Shown here: positions 43,276 through 51,635 of the stretch, piece after piece
Numbering within the stretch: position 1 is the first letter of the stretch
How the letters are laid out: each line of letters begins with the position of its first letter
Assembly: GCF_018070565.1 (NCBI RefSeq)
Contig: NZ_JAGPXL010000041.1
Coordinates: forward strand, 1-60,054
DNA: 60,054 bases
Reading direction: 5' to 3'
DNA from: Streptomyces sp. B93
GTDB lineage: Bacteria; Actinomycetota; Actinomycetes; Streptomycetales; Streptomycetaceae
The notes under the pieces: generated by a model
What the model was told of the DNA's origin: nothing
Databases searched by the model: none
The model's input: only the letters and a program-made list of their open reading frames with translations
Position numbers and translations under genes: made by a program

Positions 43276-45435
43276 ATGCGCATGACCAGGCGAGCCGTTC
43301 TTGCCGGAGCCGCTGCCGTTTCCGCTCTGCCGCTTCTCGGCGCCTCTCCGGCGCACGCGGCGAAAGCGGGCGCTCCCTATCGCTGGCGCGACGTCGTCAT
43401 CGGCGGGACCGGGTTCATCACCGGCGTGCTCTTCCACCCCTCCGTGCGCGGGCTCGCCTACGCCCGTACCGATATCGGCGGCGCCTACCGGTGGGACGAC
43501 CGGCGAGGGCGCTGGACACCGCTCCTGGATCACATCGGGTGGGACGACTGGAACCTGCTCGGTGTGGAGGCGATGGCCGTCGATCCCGCGCATCCCGGCC
43601 GGCTGTATCTCGCCGTCGGCACCTACGCGCAGTCCTGGGGCGGCAACGGGGCCGTGCTGCGGTCCGAGGACCGGGGAGCGACCTGGAGCCGCACCGACCT
43701 CTCCGTGAAACTCGGCGCCAACGAGGACGGGCGCGGCACCGGGGAGCGGCTGCTGGTCGATCCGCGGGACAGTGACGTGCTGTGGCTCGGCACGCGGCAC
43801 GACGGGCTGCTGAAGTCGACGGACCGTGGCGCCAGTTGGGTCCGGGCGGAGACGTTTCCGGGCACGCCCGCCGACCCAGGCCAGGGCGTCACCCTCCTCG
43901 TCGCCGCCGGGCGGGCCGTGTACGCCGGGTGGGGTGACGGGGCGCCCAACCTCTACCGGACCTTCGACGGCGTCGGCTGGGAGGCCGTCCCGGGGCAGCC
44001 GGCCGGCGCCGCCGCCAGGGTGCCGATACGTGCCGCCTACGACCGTCACACCCGCGCCCTCCACATCACCTACGCCGACGCCCCCGGCCCCAACGGCCAG
44101 TCCGACGGGAGCGTGCACCGGCTGGACACCGCGACCGGCGTCTGGACCGACGTGACGCCCGTCGTGCCCGGCGGCGACGACACGTTCGGGTACGGCGGGG
44201 TCGCCGTCGACGCGCGGCGTCCCGGCACCGTCGTCGTCTCCACCAACAACCGCTGGGCGGCCGTCGACACCCTGTACCACTCCACGGACGGCGGGCGCAC
44301 CTGGGCGTCGCTGAGGGAGTCGGCGGTCATGGACGTCTCCGAGACTCCGTACCTCAAGTGGGGCGGTGACGAGCCCAAGTTCGGCTGGTGGATCCAGGCG
44401 CTGGCGCTGGACCCGTACGACTCCCGGCACCTCGTCTTCGGCACCGGCGCCACCCTCTACGGCACCCGGGACCTCGTCCACTGGGCGCCCGAGGTCCGGG
44501 GGATCGAGGAGTCGTCCGTGCGGCAGCTGGTGTCGCCGCCGACCGGGCGGGCCCATCTGATCAGCGGCCTCGGGGACATCGGCGTGATGTACCACGAGAC
44601 GCTGACCTCGTCCCCGTCACGGGGCATGGCCGCCAACCCCGTCTTCGGGACCGCGACCGGGCTCGCGCAGGCCGCCACCGAGCCGTCGTACGTCGTCCGG
44701 ACGGGATGGGGCGACGGCGGCAACGGCGCCCACTCCCACGACGGCGGGCGCACCTGGACACCCTTCCCGGCGCAGCCCGACCTCGCGCCGAACGCGCCCG
44801 GTCCCATCGCCGTCAGCGCGGACGGCACCGTACTGCTGTGGACGTTCGTGCACTGGGACGGCACCAAGTACGCGGCCCACCGGTCCGACGACGGCGGGGC
44901 GAGCTGGTCCGAGGTCGGCTCGTTCCCCAAGGGCGCCACACCCGTCGCCGACCCCGTCGACCCGGCGCGCTGCTACGCCTACGACACCGACACGGGGACG
45001 CTGTACGCCAGTACGGACGGCGGGCGCACCTTCGCGGCGCGCGCCTCCGGACTGCCGTCCGGCGACAGTCAGTTCCGGCTGGCGGCCGCGCCCGGCCGGG
45101 TCGGCGACCTCTGGCTCAGCACCAAGTGGAACGGGCTGTACCGGTCGACGGACGGCGGGGCGGCATTCAGCAAGGTCGACAGCTGCTGGGCGTCGTACAC
45201 CCTCGGCTTCGGCAAGGGCGCCGCCGACTACCCCGCCGTCTACCAGGTGGGCGCCACCGACGCCGTGACCGCCGTGCTGCGCTCCGACGACGCGGGCCGC
45301 AGCTGGACGCGGATCAACGACGACCGGCACCAGTGGGGGTGGACCGGCGAGGTCATCACCGGCGATCCGCGGGTGTACGGGCGGGTCTACCTCGGCACCA
45401 ACGGGCGTGGGATCCAGTACGGGGAGCCGGTCTGA
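43276..45435 (+). CDS. Tat-exported GH74 xyloglucanase
   Basis: This 719-residue secreted enzyme has an N-terminal twin-arginine signal (RMTRRAVLAGAAAVSALPLL, cleavage near AHA-AKA). Two seven-bladed propeller domains follow with repeated SxDxGxTW-type blades (STDRGASW, STDGGRTW, SHDGGRTW). The GH74 opening VVIGGTGFITGVLFHP is followed by ARTDIGGAYRWD, giving candidate catalytic Asp66; the second candidate is Asp480 in TGWGDGG. GH74 enzymes cleave the beta-1,4-glucan backbone of xyloglucan, endo- or exo-. No carbohydrate-binding module is present. Its stop overlaps the GH42 start by one base. Confidence 0.9.
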   Translation: MRMTRRAVLAGAAAVSALPLLGASPAHAAKAGAPYRWRDVVIGGTGFITGVLFHPSVRGLAYARTDIGGAYRWDDRRGRWTPLLDHIGWDDWNLLGVEAMAVDPAHPGRLYLAVGTYAQSWGGNGAVLRSEDRGATWSRTDLSVKLGANEDGRGTGERLLVDPRDSDVLWLGTRHDGLLKSTDRGASWVRAETFPGTPADPGQGVTLLVAAGRAVYAGWGDGAPNLYRTFDGVGWEAVPGQPAGAAARVPIRAAYDRHTRALHITYADAPGPNGQSDGSVHRLDTATGVWTDVTPVVPGGDDTFGYGGVAVDARRPGTVVVSTNNRWAAVDTLYHSTDGGRTWASLRESAVMDVSETPYLKWGGDEPKFGWWIQALALDPYDSRHLVFGTGATLYGTRDLVHWAPEVRGIEESSVRQLVSPPTGRAHLISGLGDIGVMYHETLTSSPSRGMAANPVFGTATGLAQAATEPSYVVRTGWGDGGNGAHSHDGGRTWTPFPAQPDLAPNAPGPIAVSADGTVLLWTFVHWDGTKYAAHRSDDGGASWSEVGSFPKGATPVADPVDPARCYAYDTDTGTLYASTDGGRTFAARASGLPSGDSQFRLAAAPGRVGDLWLSTKWNGLYRSTDGGAAFSKVDSCWASYTLGFGKGAADYPAVYQVGATDAVTAVLRSDDAGRSWTRINDDRHQWGWTGEVITGDPRVYGRVYLGTNGRGIQYGEPV

Positions 45436-47405
45436 TGCCGTCGCTCGACGACACCACCCGGGGCCGGGTCCTCTTCGGCGGTGACTACAACCCCGAGCAG
45501 TGGCCCGAGGAGACCTGGCGGGAGGACGTCCGGCTGATGCGGGACGCCCGCGTCAACTCCGTCACCGTCGGCGTCTTCTCCTGGGCCCGGCTCGAACCCC
45601 GGCCGGGGGTGCGCGACTTCGGCTGGCTCGACCGGCTGATGGACCTGCTGCACGAGCACGGCATCGGGGTCGTCCTGGCCACCCCCACCTCCGCGCCGCC
45701 GCCCTGGCTCGGCAGGCTGCACCCGGAGACGCTGCCCCGGGACGCCGACGGCCGGGTGGAGTGGTGGGGCGGACGGCAGCACTTCTCGCACTCCAGCGCC
45801 GTCTACCGGCGCTACGCCGCCGCGATCACCGAGGACCTGGCCGCCCGGTACGCGGACCATCCCGCGCTCACCCTGTGGCACATCAACAACGAGTACTGCA
45901 CGGCCGACCACGGCGACGAGGCCGCCGCCCGCTTCCGCGGCTGGCTGCGGGCGAAGTACGGGACCATCGACGCCCTCAACACCGCCTGGGGCACCGCCTT
46001 CTGGAGCCAGCGCTACGACGACTGGGCCGAGATCCTGCCCGCCCGCCACACCCACTACCTGAAGAACCCCGCCCAGGTGCTGGACTTCCGGCGCTTCACC
46101 TCCGACATGCTGCTGGAGTGCTTCACCGCCGAGCGGGACATCGTCCGGCGCCACACCCCGCACCTGCCGGTCACCACCAACTTCATGCCGCTGTTCTTCG
46201 GCCAGGACGCCTGGCGCTGGGCCGAGGAGGAGGACGTCGTCTCCGTCGACCTCTACCCCGACCCGCGCGACCCGGTCGGCGGCGCCCGCGACGGGGCACT
46301 GGTGCAGGACCTCACCAGGTCGCAGGCGCGCGGTCCGTGGATGCTGATGGAGCAGGCGGCCGGAGCGGTCAACTGGCGGGGCGTGAACCACCCAAGACCG
46401 CGCGGCCTGAACCGGCTGTGGTCCTGGCAGGCCGTGGCCCGGGGCGCGGACGCCGTCTGCTACTTCCAGTGGCGGCAGTCCCGGCAGGGCGCGGAGAAGT
46501 TCCACTCCGGGATGGTCGGCCACGCGGGGGAGCGGGGGCGGACCTTCCAGGAGGTCAGGCGGCTCGGCGCCGAGCTGGAGCGGATCGGCGGCGAGGTCGC
46601 GGGACGGCAGGTCACCGCCGATGTCACGGTCCTGCACGACTGGCACGCCTGGTGGGCCGCCGAGCAGGACGGCCGTCTCTCCCGCAGGGCCGGTCACCCA
46701 ACCCTGCTGGCAGCCTGGCACCGCGCCCTGTGGGAGGCCCACCTCACCGCCGACTTCGCGCATCCCGAGCACGATCTGACCGGGCGGCGCCTGGTCGTCG
46801 TACCGCAGCTCTATCTGCTCACCGACGCCGCGATCGACAACCTGCGCGCCTATGTCGACGGTGGCGGCACCCTGGTCTGCGGCTTCCTCACCGGGGTCGC
46901 CGACGAGGACGACCGCGTCCGCCCCGGCGGTGTCGACCCCCGGCTGCGGGAGCTGTTCGGCATCCGCGTCCTGCACGAGTGGTGGCCGCTGGAGGAGGGG
47001 GAGACCGTCGGCTGCGACGGCTTCCGGGGCACGCTCTGGTCGGAGGAGATCGAGGCCGCCGACGACCTCGACGAGCGGATCGACTACCGGGGCGGTGAGC
47101 TGGCCGGGCTGCCCGCCGTGCTGCGCAGGGGACGGGCCTGGTACGTCTCCACCCTCCCCGAGCCGGAGGCGCTGCGCGCGCTGCTCGCCCGGATCGCGGC
47201 GGGCGCGGGCGTACGGCCCGTGCTCGACGGCCTTCCGCAGGGCGTGGAGGCGGTACGGCGGGGCGAGCTGCTGTTCGTGCTCAACCACGGGCGGGAGCCG
47301 GTCACCGTCGCCGTCCCGGGTACCCACCGTGAGCTGCTGACCGGGGTGGCCGTCCGGGACGAGGTCCGGCTCGAACGCTTCGGAGTGGCGGTGCTGCGGC
47401 CATGA
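45435..47405 (+). CDS. GH42 beta-galactosidase
   Basis: This 656-residue cytoplasmic enzyme begins RVLFGGDYNPEQWPEETW, the standard GH42 opening. The acid/base is Glu153 in LWHINNEY and the nucleophile is Glu306 in PWMLMEQAAG. Then come the GH42 trimerisation-type domain (ADVTVLHDWHAWWAAEQ) and a small C-terminal beta domain. In this operon it should remove beta-galactosyl groups from xyloglucan side chains. ATG 45435 is coupled to the GH74 gene, and its TGA overlaps the next ATG. Confidence 0.92.
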   Translation: MPSLDDTTRGRVLFGGDYNPEQWPEETWREDVRLMRDARVNSVTVGVFSWARLEPRPGVRDFGWLDRLMDLLHEHGIGVVLATPTSAPPPWLGRLHPETLPRDADGRVEWWGGRQHFSHSSAVYRRYAAAITEDLAARYADHPALTLWHINNEYCTADHGDEAAARFRGWLRAKYGTIDALNTAWGTAFWSQRYDDWAEILPARHTHYLKNPAQVLDFRRFTSDMLLECFTAERDIVRRHTPHLPVTTNFMPLFFGQDAWRWAEEEDVVSVDLYPDPRDPVGGARDGALVQDLTRSQARGPWMLMEQAAGAVNWRGVNHPRPRGLNRLWSWQAVARGADAVCYFQWRQSRQGAEKFHSGMVGHAGERGRTFQEVRRLGAELERIGGEVAGRQVTADVTVLHDWHAWWAAEQDGRLSRRAGHPTLLAAWHRALWEAHLTADFAHPEHDLTGRRLVVVPQLYLLTDAAIDNLRAYVDGGGTLVCGFLTGVADEDDRVRPGGVDPRLRELFGIRVLHEWWPLEEGETVGCDGFRGTLWSEEIEAADDLDERIDYRGGELAGLPAVLRRGRAWYVSTLPEPEALRALLARIAAGAGVRPVLDGLPQGVEAVRRGELLFVLNHGREPVTVAVPGTHRELLTGVAVRDEVRLERFGVAVLRP

Positions 47406-49579
47406 CGTCCTCCCCCGTCCACGGCACCTGGGAGCCGCACCCGGCCGCCCGCTGGGAGGACGCCTTCCTGAGCGGCAACGGCCACCACGGCGCCCTGGTG
47501 TTCGGTGATCCGAACGCCGACCGTGTCATCGTCACGCACCACAGCCTCGTACGGCCCAACGGCCCGCACCCGCGCCCGCCCCGGCTCGCCGCCCGGCTGC
47601 CCGCCCTCCAGGACCGGCTGCTGGCCGGGGACCGCACCGCCGCCGAGGAGTTCACGGACGGACGGGCACTGCACTGGGTGCGCGCCTTCCACCCGGCCTT
47701 CCAGCTCCGCCTGAACCGGCCCGACGGGGACCCCCGCGACTACCGGCGGACCGTCGACTTCCGCACCGGCGAGGTGACCGCCCGCACCGGCGACTGGACC
47801 AGCCGCCTCTTCGTCTCCCGCGCCGACGACGTCATCGTCCACCACATCGCCGGCCCCGGCCTCACCCTCGACGTCCGCCTCGACCACCAGCTCCCGGGCG
47901 CCCCCAACGGACTGAGCGTCGGCAGCGGTGTCCTGCGCACCGCCGAGGGCGCCGTGCTGAGCCTGCGCGCCGGCTACCCGGACAGCGACCTCGCCTGCAC
48001 CGGCGTCACCCTGGCCGCGGTCACCGGCGGCCGGACCGCCCTCGCGCCGCCCGGCGTCCACGTCACCGGCGCCGAGTCCGTGCTGCTGCTCACCCGGGTG
48101 CGCCGCCACACCGGCGAGCTGGACGTGGTCGCCGAGACCCGGGCCCTGCGCGAACTGCCCGGCACCTACGACGACCTCCTCGACCCGCATCTGACCGCGC
48201 ACCGCACCGCCTACGACCGCGTCATTCTCGACCTCGCCGCCACCCCCGCCGAACGCGCCCTCCCCGGCTCCGAACTGCTCAAACACCCCCGGAGCCCGGC
48301 CCTGCTGGAGCGCCTGTTCGCCGCGGGCCGCTACCACCTGCTCTCCGCCAGCGGCCTCAACCCGCCCCGCCTGACCGGCCTGTGGACCGGCGAGTGGCAC
48401 ACCGCCTGGTCCGGCGCCCTCACCTACGACGCCAACCTCAACCTCCAGACGGCCTCCGCCGCCGCGGCCCACCTCCCCGAGGTGACCGAGGCGCACGCCG
48501 CCCTCGTCCAGCGCCAGCTGCCGGACTGGCGGGACAACGCCCGCGAGGTCTTCGGCGCCCGCGGGGTGGTCGCGCCCGGCCACAGCGACGGCGAGTCGGG
48601 ACACTCGTACCACTTCAGCCGCGAGTACCCGCTGCACCTGTGGACGGCGGGCGCCGACTGGCTGCTGAAGCCGCTCGTCGACCACGACGAGACGCACGGC
48701 GGACGCGATCCGCGCACCGCCGCCGCGCTCGCCGAGGTCGCCGCGTTCTACGAGGACTTCCTCACCCGCACCGACCGCGAGGGCCGTCTCGTGGTAGTCC
48801 CCTCCTACTCACCCGAGAACCGGCCCGCCAACGCCAGCTGGGGCACCGTCAACGCGGCCATGGACCTGTCCGCCGCCCGGCACGCCCTGCGCACGGCCGC
48901 CGCGTACCACCCCCAACACGCCGACCGCTGGCACGCCCTGGCCGACCGGCTCCCGCCGCACCGCGTCAACGCCGACGGGGCGCTCGCGGAGTGGGCGTGG
49001 CCCGGCCTCGACGACACCTACGACCACCGGCACCTCAGCCACCTCTACGGCGTCTGGCCGCTGGACGAGATCAACCCCTACGACACCCCCGGCCTCGCCG
49101 CGGCGGCCCACCGCGCCCTCACCCTGCGCGGCCCCGAGAACGACTCCGCGCACGGCCACCTCCACCACGCCCTGATCGCGGCCCGGCTGCGCGACCGCGA
49201 CGCCGTGACCGGGGCGCTCGCCCGGGTCCTGGAGGGCGACTTCTTCCACACCTCCCTGATGAGCGCCCACTACCCCCACCGCGACGTCTACAACGCGGAC
49301 GCCGCCCACACCCTCCCGGCCGTGCTGATCGAGGGGCTGGTCCAGTCGACCCCGCACCGGCTGGTGCTGCTGCCCGCGCCGCCCTGCCCGAGCGGGGCGC
49401 TGTACGGCGTCCGCACCCGCTTCGGCGCGGAGGTCGACCTCACCTGGAGCCCGGACGGCGCCACGGCGCTCCTCCGCCCGGACCGCACCCACCGCGTCGA
49501 ACTCAGGACCTCCTCCGGCGCCGAGCCGCTCGACCTCGTCGCCGGGCAGGACCACGTCCTCCGTCTGGGGGCGTGGTAA
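47402..49579 (+). CDS. GH95 alpha-L-fucosidase-like enzyme
   Basis: This 725-residue protein has the GH95 opening WEDAFLSGNGHHGALVFGD. The catalytic barrel contains GLWTGEWHTAWSGALTYDAN, with Asn345 and Asn347 in DANLNLQ matching the family's paired catalytic Asn, the acid Glu472 in YSPENRP, and HRHLSHLYGVWPLDEINPYD. There is no signal peptide, so it works inside the cell. Fucose on galactosylated xyloglucan is the expected target; some GH95 members are alpha-L-galactosidases, so that is an alternative. ATG 47402 overlaps the GH42 stop (ATGA). Confidence 0.88.
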   Translation: MTSSPVHGTWEPHPAARWEDAFLSGNGHHGALVFGDPNADRVIVTHHSLVRPNGPHPRPPRLAARLPALQDRLLAGDRTAAEEFTDGRALHWVRAFHPAFQLRLNRPDGDPRDYRRTVDFRTGEVTARTGDWTSRLFVSRADDVIVHHIAGPGLTLDVRLDHQLPGAPNGLSVGSGVLRTAEGAVLSLRAGYPDSDLACTGVTLAAVTGGRTALAPPGVHVTGAESVLLLTRVRRHTGELDVVAETRALRELPGTYDDLLDPHLTAHRTAYDRVILDLAATPAERALPGSELLKHPRSPALLERLFAAGRYHLLSASGLNPPRLTGLWTGEWHTAWSGALTYDANLNLQTASAAAAHLPEVTEAHAALVQRQLPDWRDNAREVFGARGVVAPGHSDGESGHSYHFSREYPLHLWTAGADWLLKPLVDHDETHGGRDPRTAAALAEVAAFYEDFLTRTDREGRLVVVPSYSPENRPANASWGTVNAAMDLSAARHALRTAAAYHPQHADRWHALADRLPPHRVNADGALAEWAWPGLDDTYDHRHLSHLYGVWPLDEINPYDTPGLAAAAHRALTLRGPENDSAHGHLHHALIAARLRDRDAVTGALARVLEGDFFHTSLMSAHYPHRDVYNADAAHTLPAVLIEGLVQSTPHRLVLLPAPPCPSGALYGVRTRFGAEVDLTWSPDGATALLRPDRTHRVELRTSSGAEPLDLVAGQDHVLRLGAW

Positions 49580-49615
49580 CCCCCCGCAACTCCCCCCACC
49601 CATGGAAGGGACACC

Positions 49616-50329
49616 ATGGCAACCAGCACCCTGAGCAAGGTCGCCAAGGCACTGCTGGCCCCCGCGCTCGCGCTCGGCGCCACCGTCGGCCTCGCCTCCG
49701 CACCCGCGCACGCCGCCGTCTGGAGCAGCTGCGACCAGTGGGGCAACACGACCCTGAACGGCTACATCCTCTACAACAACATCTGGGGCTCCGGCGCGGG
49801 CAGCCAGTGCGTGTGGGCCAACTCCGGCACCAACTGGGGCGTGTGGGCCAACCACCCCAACACGGGCGGCATCAAGTCCTACCCGAACTCCAAGAAGGTG
49901 ATCAACAAGCCGATCACCTCCATCGCCTCCCTCACCAGCAGCTACAACGTCACCGTCCCGTCGTCGGGCGCGTACAACACGTCGTACGACATCTGGGACA
50001 CGGACTACGACTACGAGATCATGCTGTGGGTCAACCACAACGGCGCGGTGGGCCCCCTCGGCACCGCGCAGGGCAGCGCCAGCCTCGGCGGCCACACCTG
50101 GAACGTCTACAAGGGCAGCAACGGCCACAACGAGGTCTTCTCGTTCCTGCGCACCTCGGACTCCACCTCGGGGACCGTCGACATCCTGCCGGTCCTTAAG
50201 TGGATCAAGGACACCAAGGGCTGGATGGGCAACGAGACCATCGGTGACGTCCAGTTCGGCTACGAGATCACCTCGTCGTCGGGCGGCCTCGACTTCGTCA
50301 CCAACCACCTGACGGTCAGCGGCGGCTGA
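49616..50329 (+). CDS. Secreted GH12 endoglucanase/xyloglucanase
   Basis: This 237-residue exported single-domain GH12 has a signal peptide to about residue 34 (ASAPAHA-AV). The family hallmarks are LYNNIWGSGAGSQCVWANS, the nucleophile Glu134 in DYEIMLWVNHNG, and the acid/base Glu218 in FGYEITSSSGGLDF. GH12 enzymes cut beta-1,4-glucans, and several are strict xyloglucanases. Position as last gene of the xyloglucan operon supports the latter. ATG 49616 has AGGGAC upstream. No carbohydrate-binding module is present. Confidence 0.92.
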   Translation: MATSTLSKVAKALLAPALALGATVGLASAPAHAAVWSSCDQWGNTTLNGYILYNNIWGSGAGSQCVWANSGTNWGVWANHPNTGGIKSYPNSKKVINKPITSIASLTSSYNVTVPSSGAYNTSYDIWDTDYDYEIMLWVNHNGAVGPLGTAQGSASLGGHTWNVYKGSNGHNEVFSFLRTSDSTSGTVDILPVLKWIKDTKGWMGNETIGDVQFGYEITSSSGGLDFVTNHLTVSGG

Positions 50330-50335
50330 GCCGTC

Positions 50336-51562
50336 TCAGGCCCGGTCGACCTCGGCTCGCAGGGCGTTGTAGTCGGCGAACACCGACTCGACCCCGGCGC
50401 GGTCGAGGCCGTACCGGGCCAGCTCGTACCGGTGCGGGCGCGAGCCCTTGGGGCGGGCGGCCACCTCCGGCAGCCGCGCGGCGTCCGCGTCCGTCCAGCG
50501 GGCGCCGACGGCGGCGTACAGCTTCGGGGCGCCCGCCGCCGGGTCGGTGCCCAGCCAGGAGTACGGCACGTCCACCAACTGCTCCGGGGGTATCGCGGCG
50601 CGGGCGGCCAGTGCCCGGCGCATCGCCCGGCCCAGCAGCTCCAGCCAGGTGGCGCCGATGCCGGGCAGGTCGACGGGGTGGGTGCTGACGGCCATGCCGT
50701 GCTCGATCAGCGAGCAGAACGACGCCAGCACGGTGACCGGGTCGCGGTGCGTCCACACGATCGTCGCGTCCGGGAACACCCTCAGCAGCGCGTCCAGGTT
50801 CTCCAGGTGCATCGGCGACTTCAGGATCCAGCAGCGCCGCTCACGCCCGTACTGGAGCACCTGGAACACCCGCCTGAGGTGCCGGTAGTCGTCGGTGAAG
50901 TCCCGCCCGCAGTGCCACTCCTGGTACGCCGGTATGCGGGCCTGGGACAGCGGCATCAGGGCGTGCGGCAGGGCGAAGGTGCACTCCTCGGGGCCCTCGG
51001 CGGCCATCGGGTGGATGTCCCGGAACCTCGGCACGAACAGGTTCGTGCCCTGCACCATCCGCCGGGCCGACGCGATCGCCCGCCGCTGCTGCACCGGGGT
51101 GGTGTGCAGTCCCGGCGTCAGCAGCTCCCACAGCAGCGGGCTGCGGTGCTCCGCCGCCAGCGAGAGCACCCCGTGGGTGAGCGTCGTCGCGGTGCGCGGC
51201 AGCCCCACCACGAACACCGGCCGCTCGACGGGCTCCCGCTCGATCGCGGGGTGCTCGGCGACCAGCCGCCGGAGCCGGGCCCGGTTGGTGAGGTGCCTGC
51301 GCACGTGCACCTGCGCCGACTGCCAGCCCACGGGGGTCAGGCCCTCGGCCCCGGCCCAGTGCCGCAGCAGCAGCCGGAATCCCTCGGTGAACTCCTCGTC
51401 ACCCCCGGGCTCGTCCCCGAGCGTCCGCCCGGCCTCCTTCCGCACCGCCCGCCCGGCCTCCGCGAGCAGCCGGTCGAAGACCTGATCGGGGTCACGGCGC
51501 GACCGGGCCATCGGCCGCACCAGCGCGTTGGCCAGGGTGAGGGGGAGCGGGACGGTGGTCAC
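50336..51562 (-). CDS. PAPS-dependent sulfotransferase family protein
   Basis: This 408-residue protein has the 5'-phosphosulfate-binding loop VFVVGLPRTATTLTHGVLS and the 3'-phosphate-binding region WTHRDPVTVLASFCSLIE, preceded by RCWILKSPMHLENLDALL. It is the type 3 sulfotransferase family seen in mycobacteria and Streptomyces, which often acts on lipids or small metabolites. It sits in the glycan locus, convergent with GH12 and downstream of lacI-GH31 on the same strand. A link to xyloglucan is not evident. GTG 51562 has AGGAG 8 bases upstream. Confidence 0.82.
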   Translation of the reverse strand: MTTVPLPLTLANALVRPMARSRRDPDQVFDRLLAEAGRAVRKEAGRTLGDEPGGDEEFTEGFRLLLRHWAGAEGLTPVGWQSAQVHVRRHLTNRARLRRLVAEHPAIEREPVERPVFVVGLPRTATTLTHGVLSLAAEHRSPLLWELLTPGLHTTPVQQRRAIASARRMVQGTNLFVPRFRDIHPMAAEGPEECTFALPHALMPLSQARIPAYQEWHCGRDFTDDYRHLRRVFQVLQYGRERRCWILKSPMHLENLDALLRVFPDATIVWTHRDPVTVLASFCSLIEHGMAVSTHPVDLPGIGATWLELLGRAMRRALAARAAIPPEQLVDVPYSWLGTDPAAGAPKLYAAVGARWTDADAARLPEVAARPKGSRPHRYELARYGLDRAGVESVFADYNALRAEVDRA

Positions 51563-51635
51563 GGGGCGGCTCCTTTCGACCCAAGGACCTTAACCGTCCC
51601 CCCTCTAAGGCCAGTTGAGCCACCCCACCCGACGG

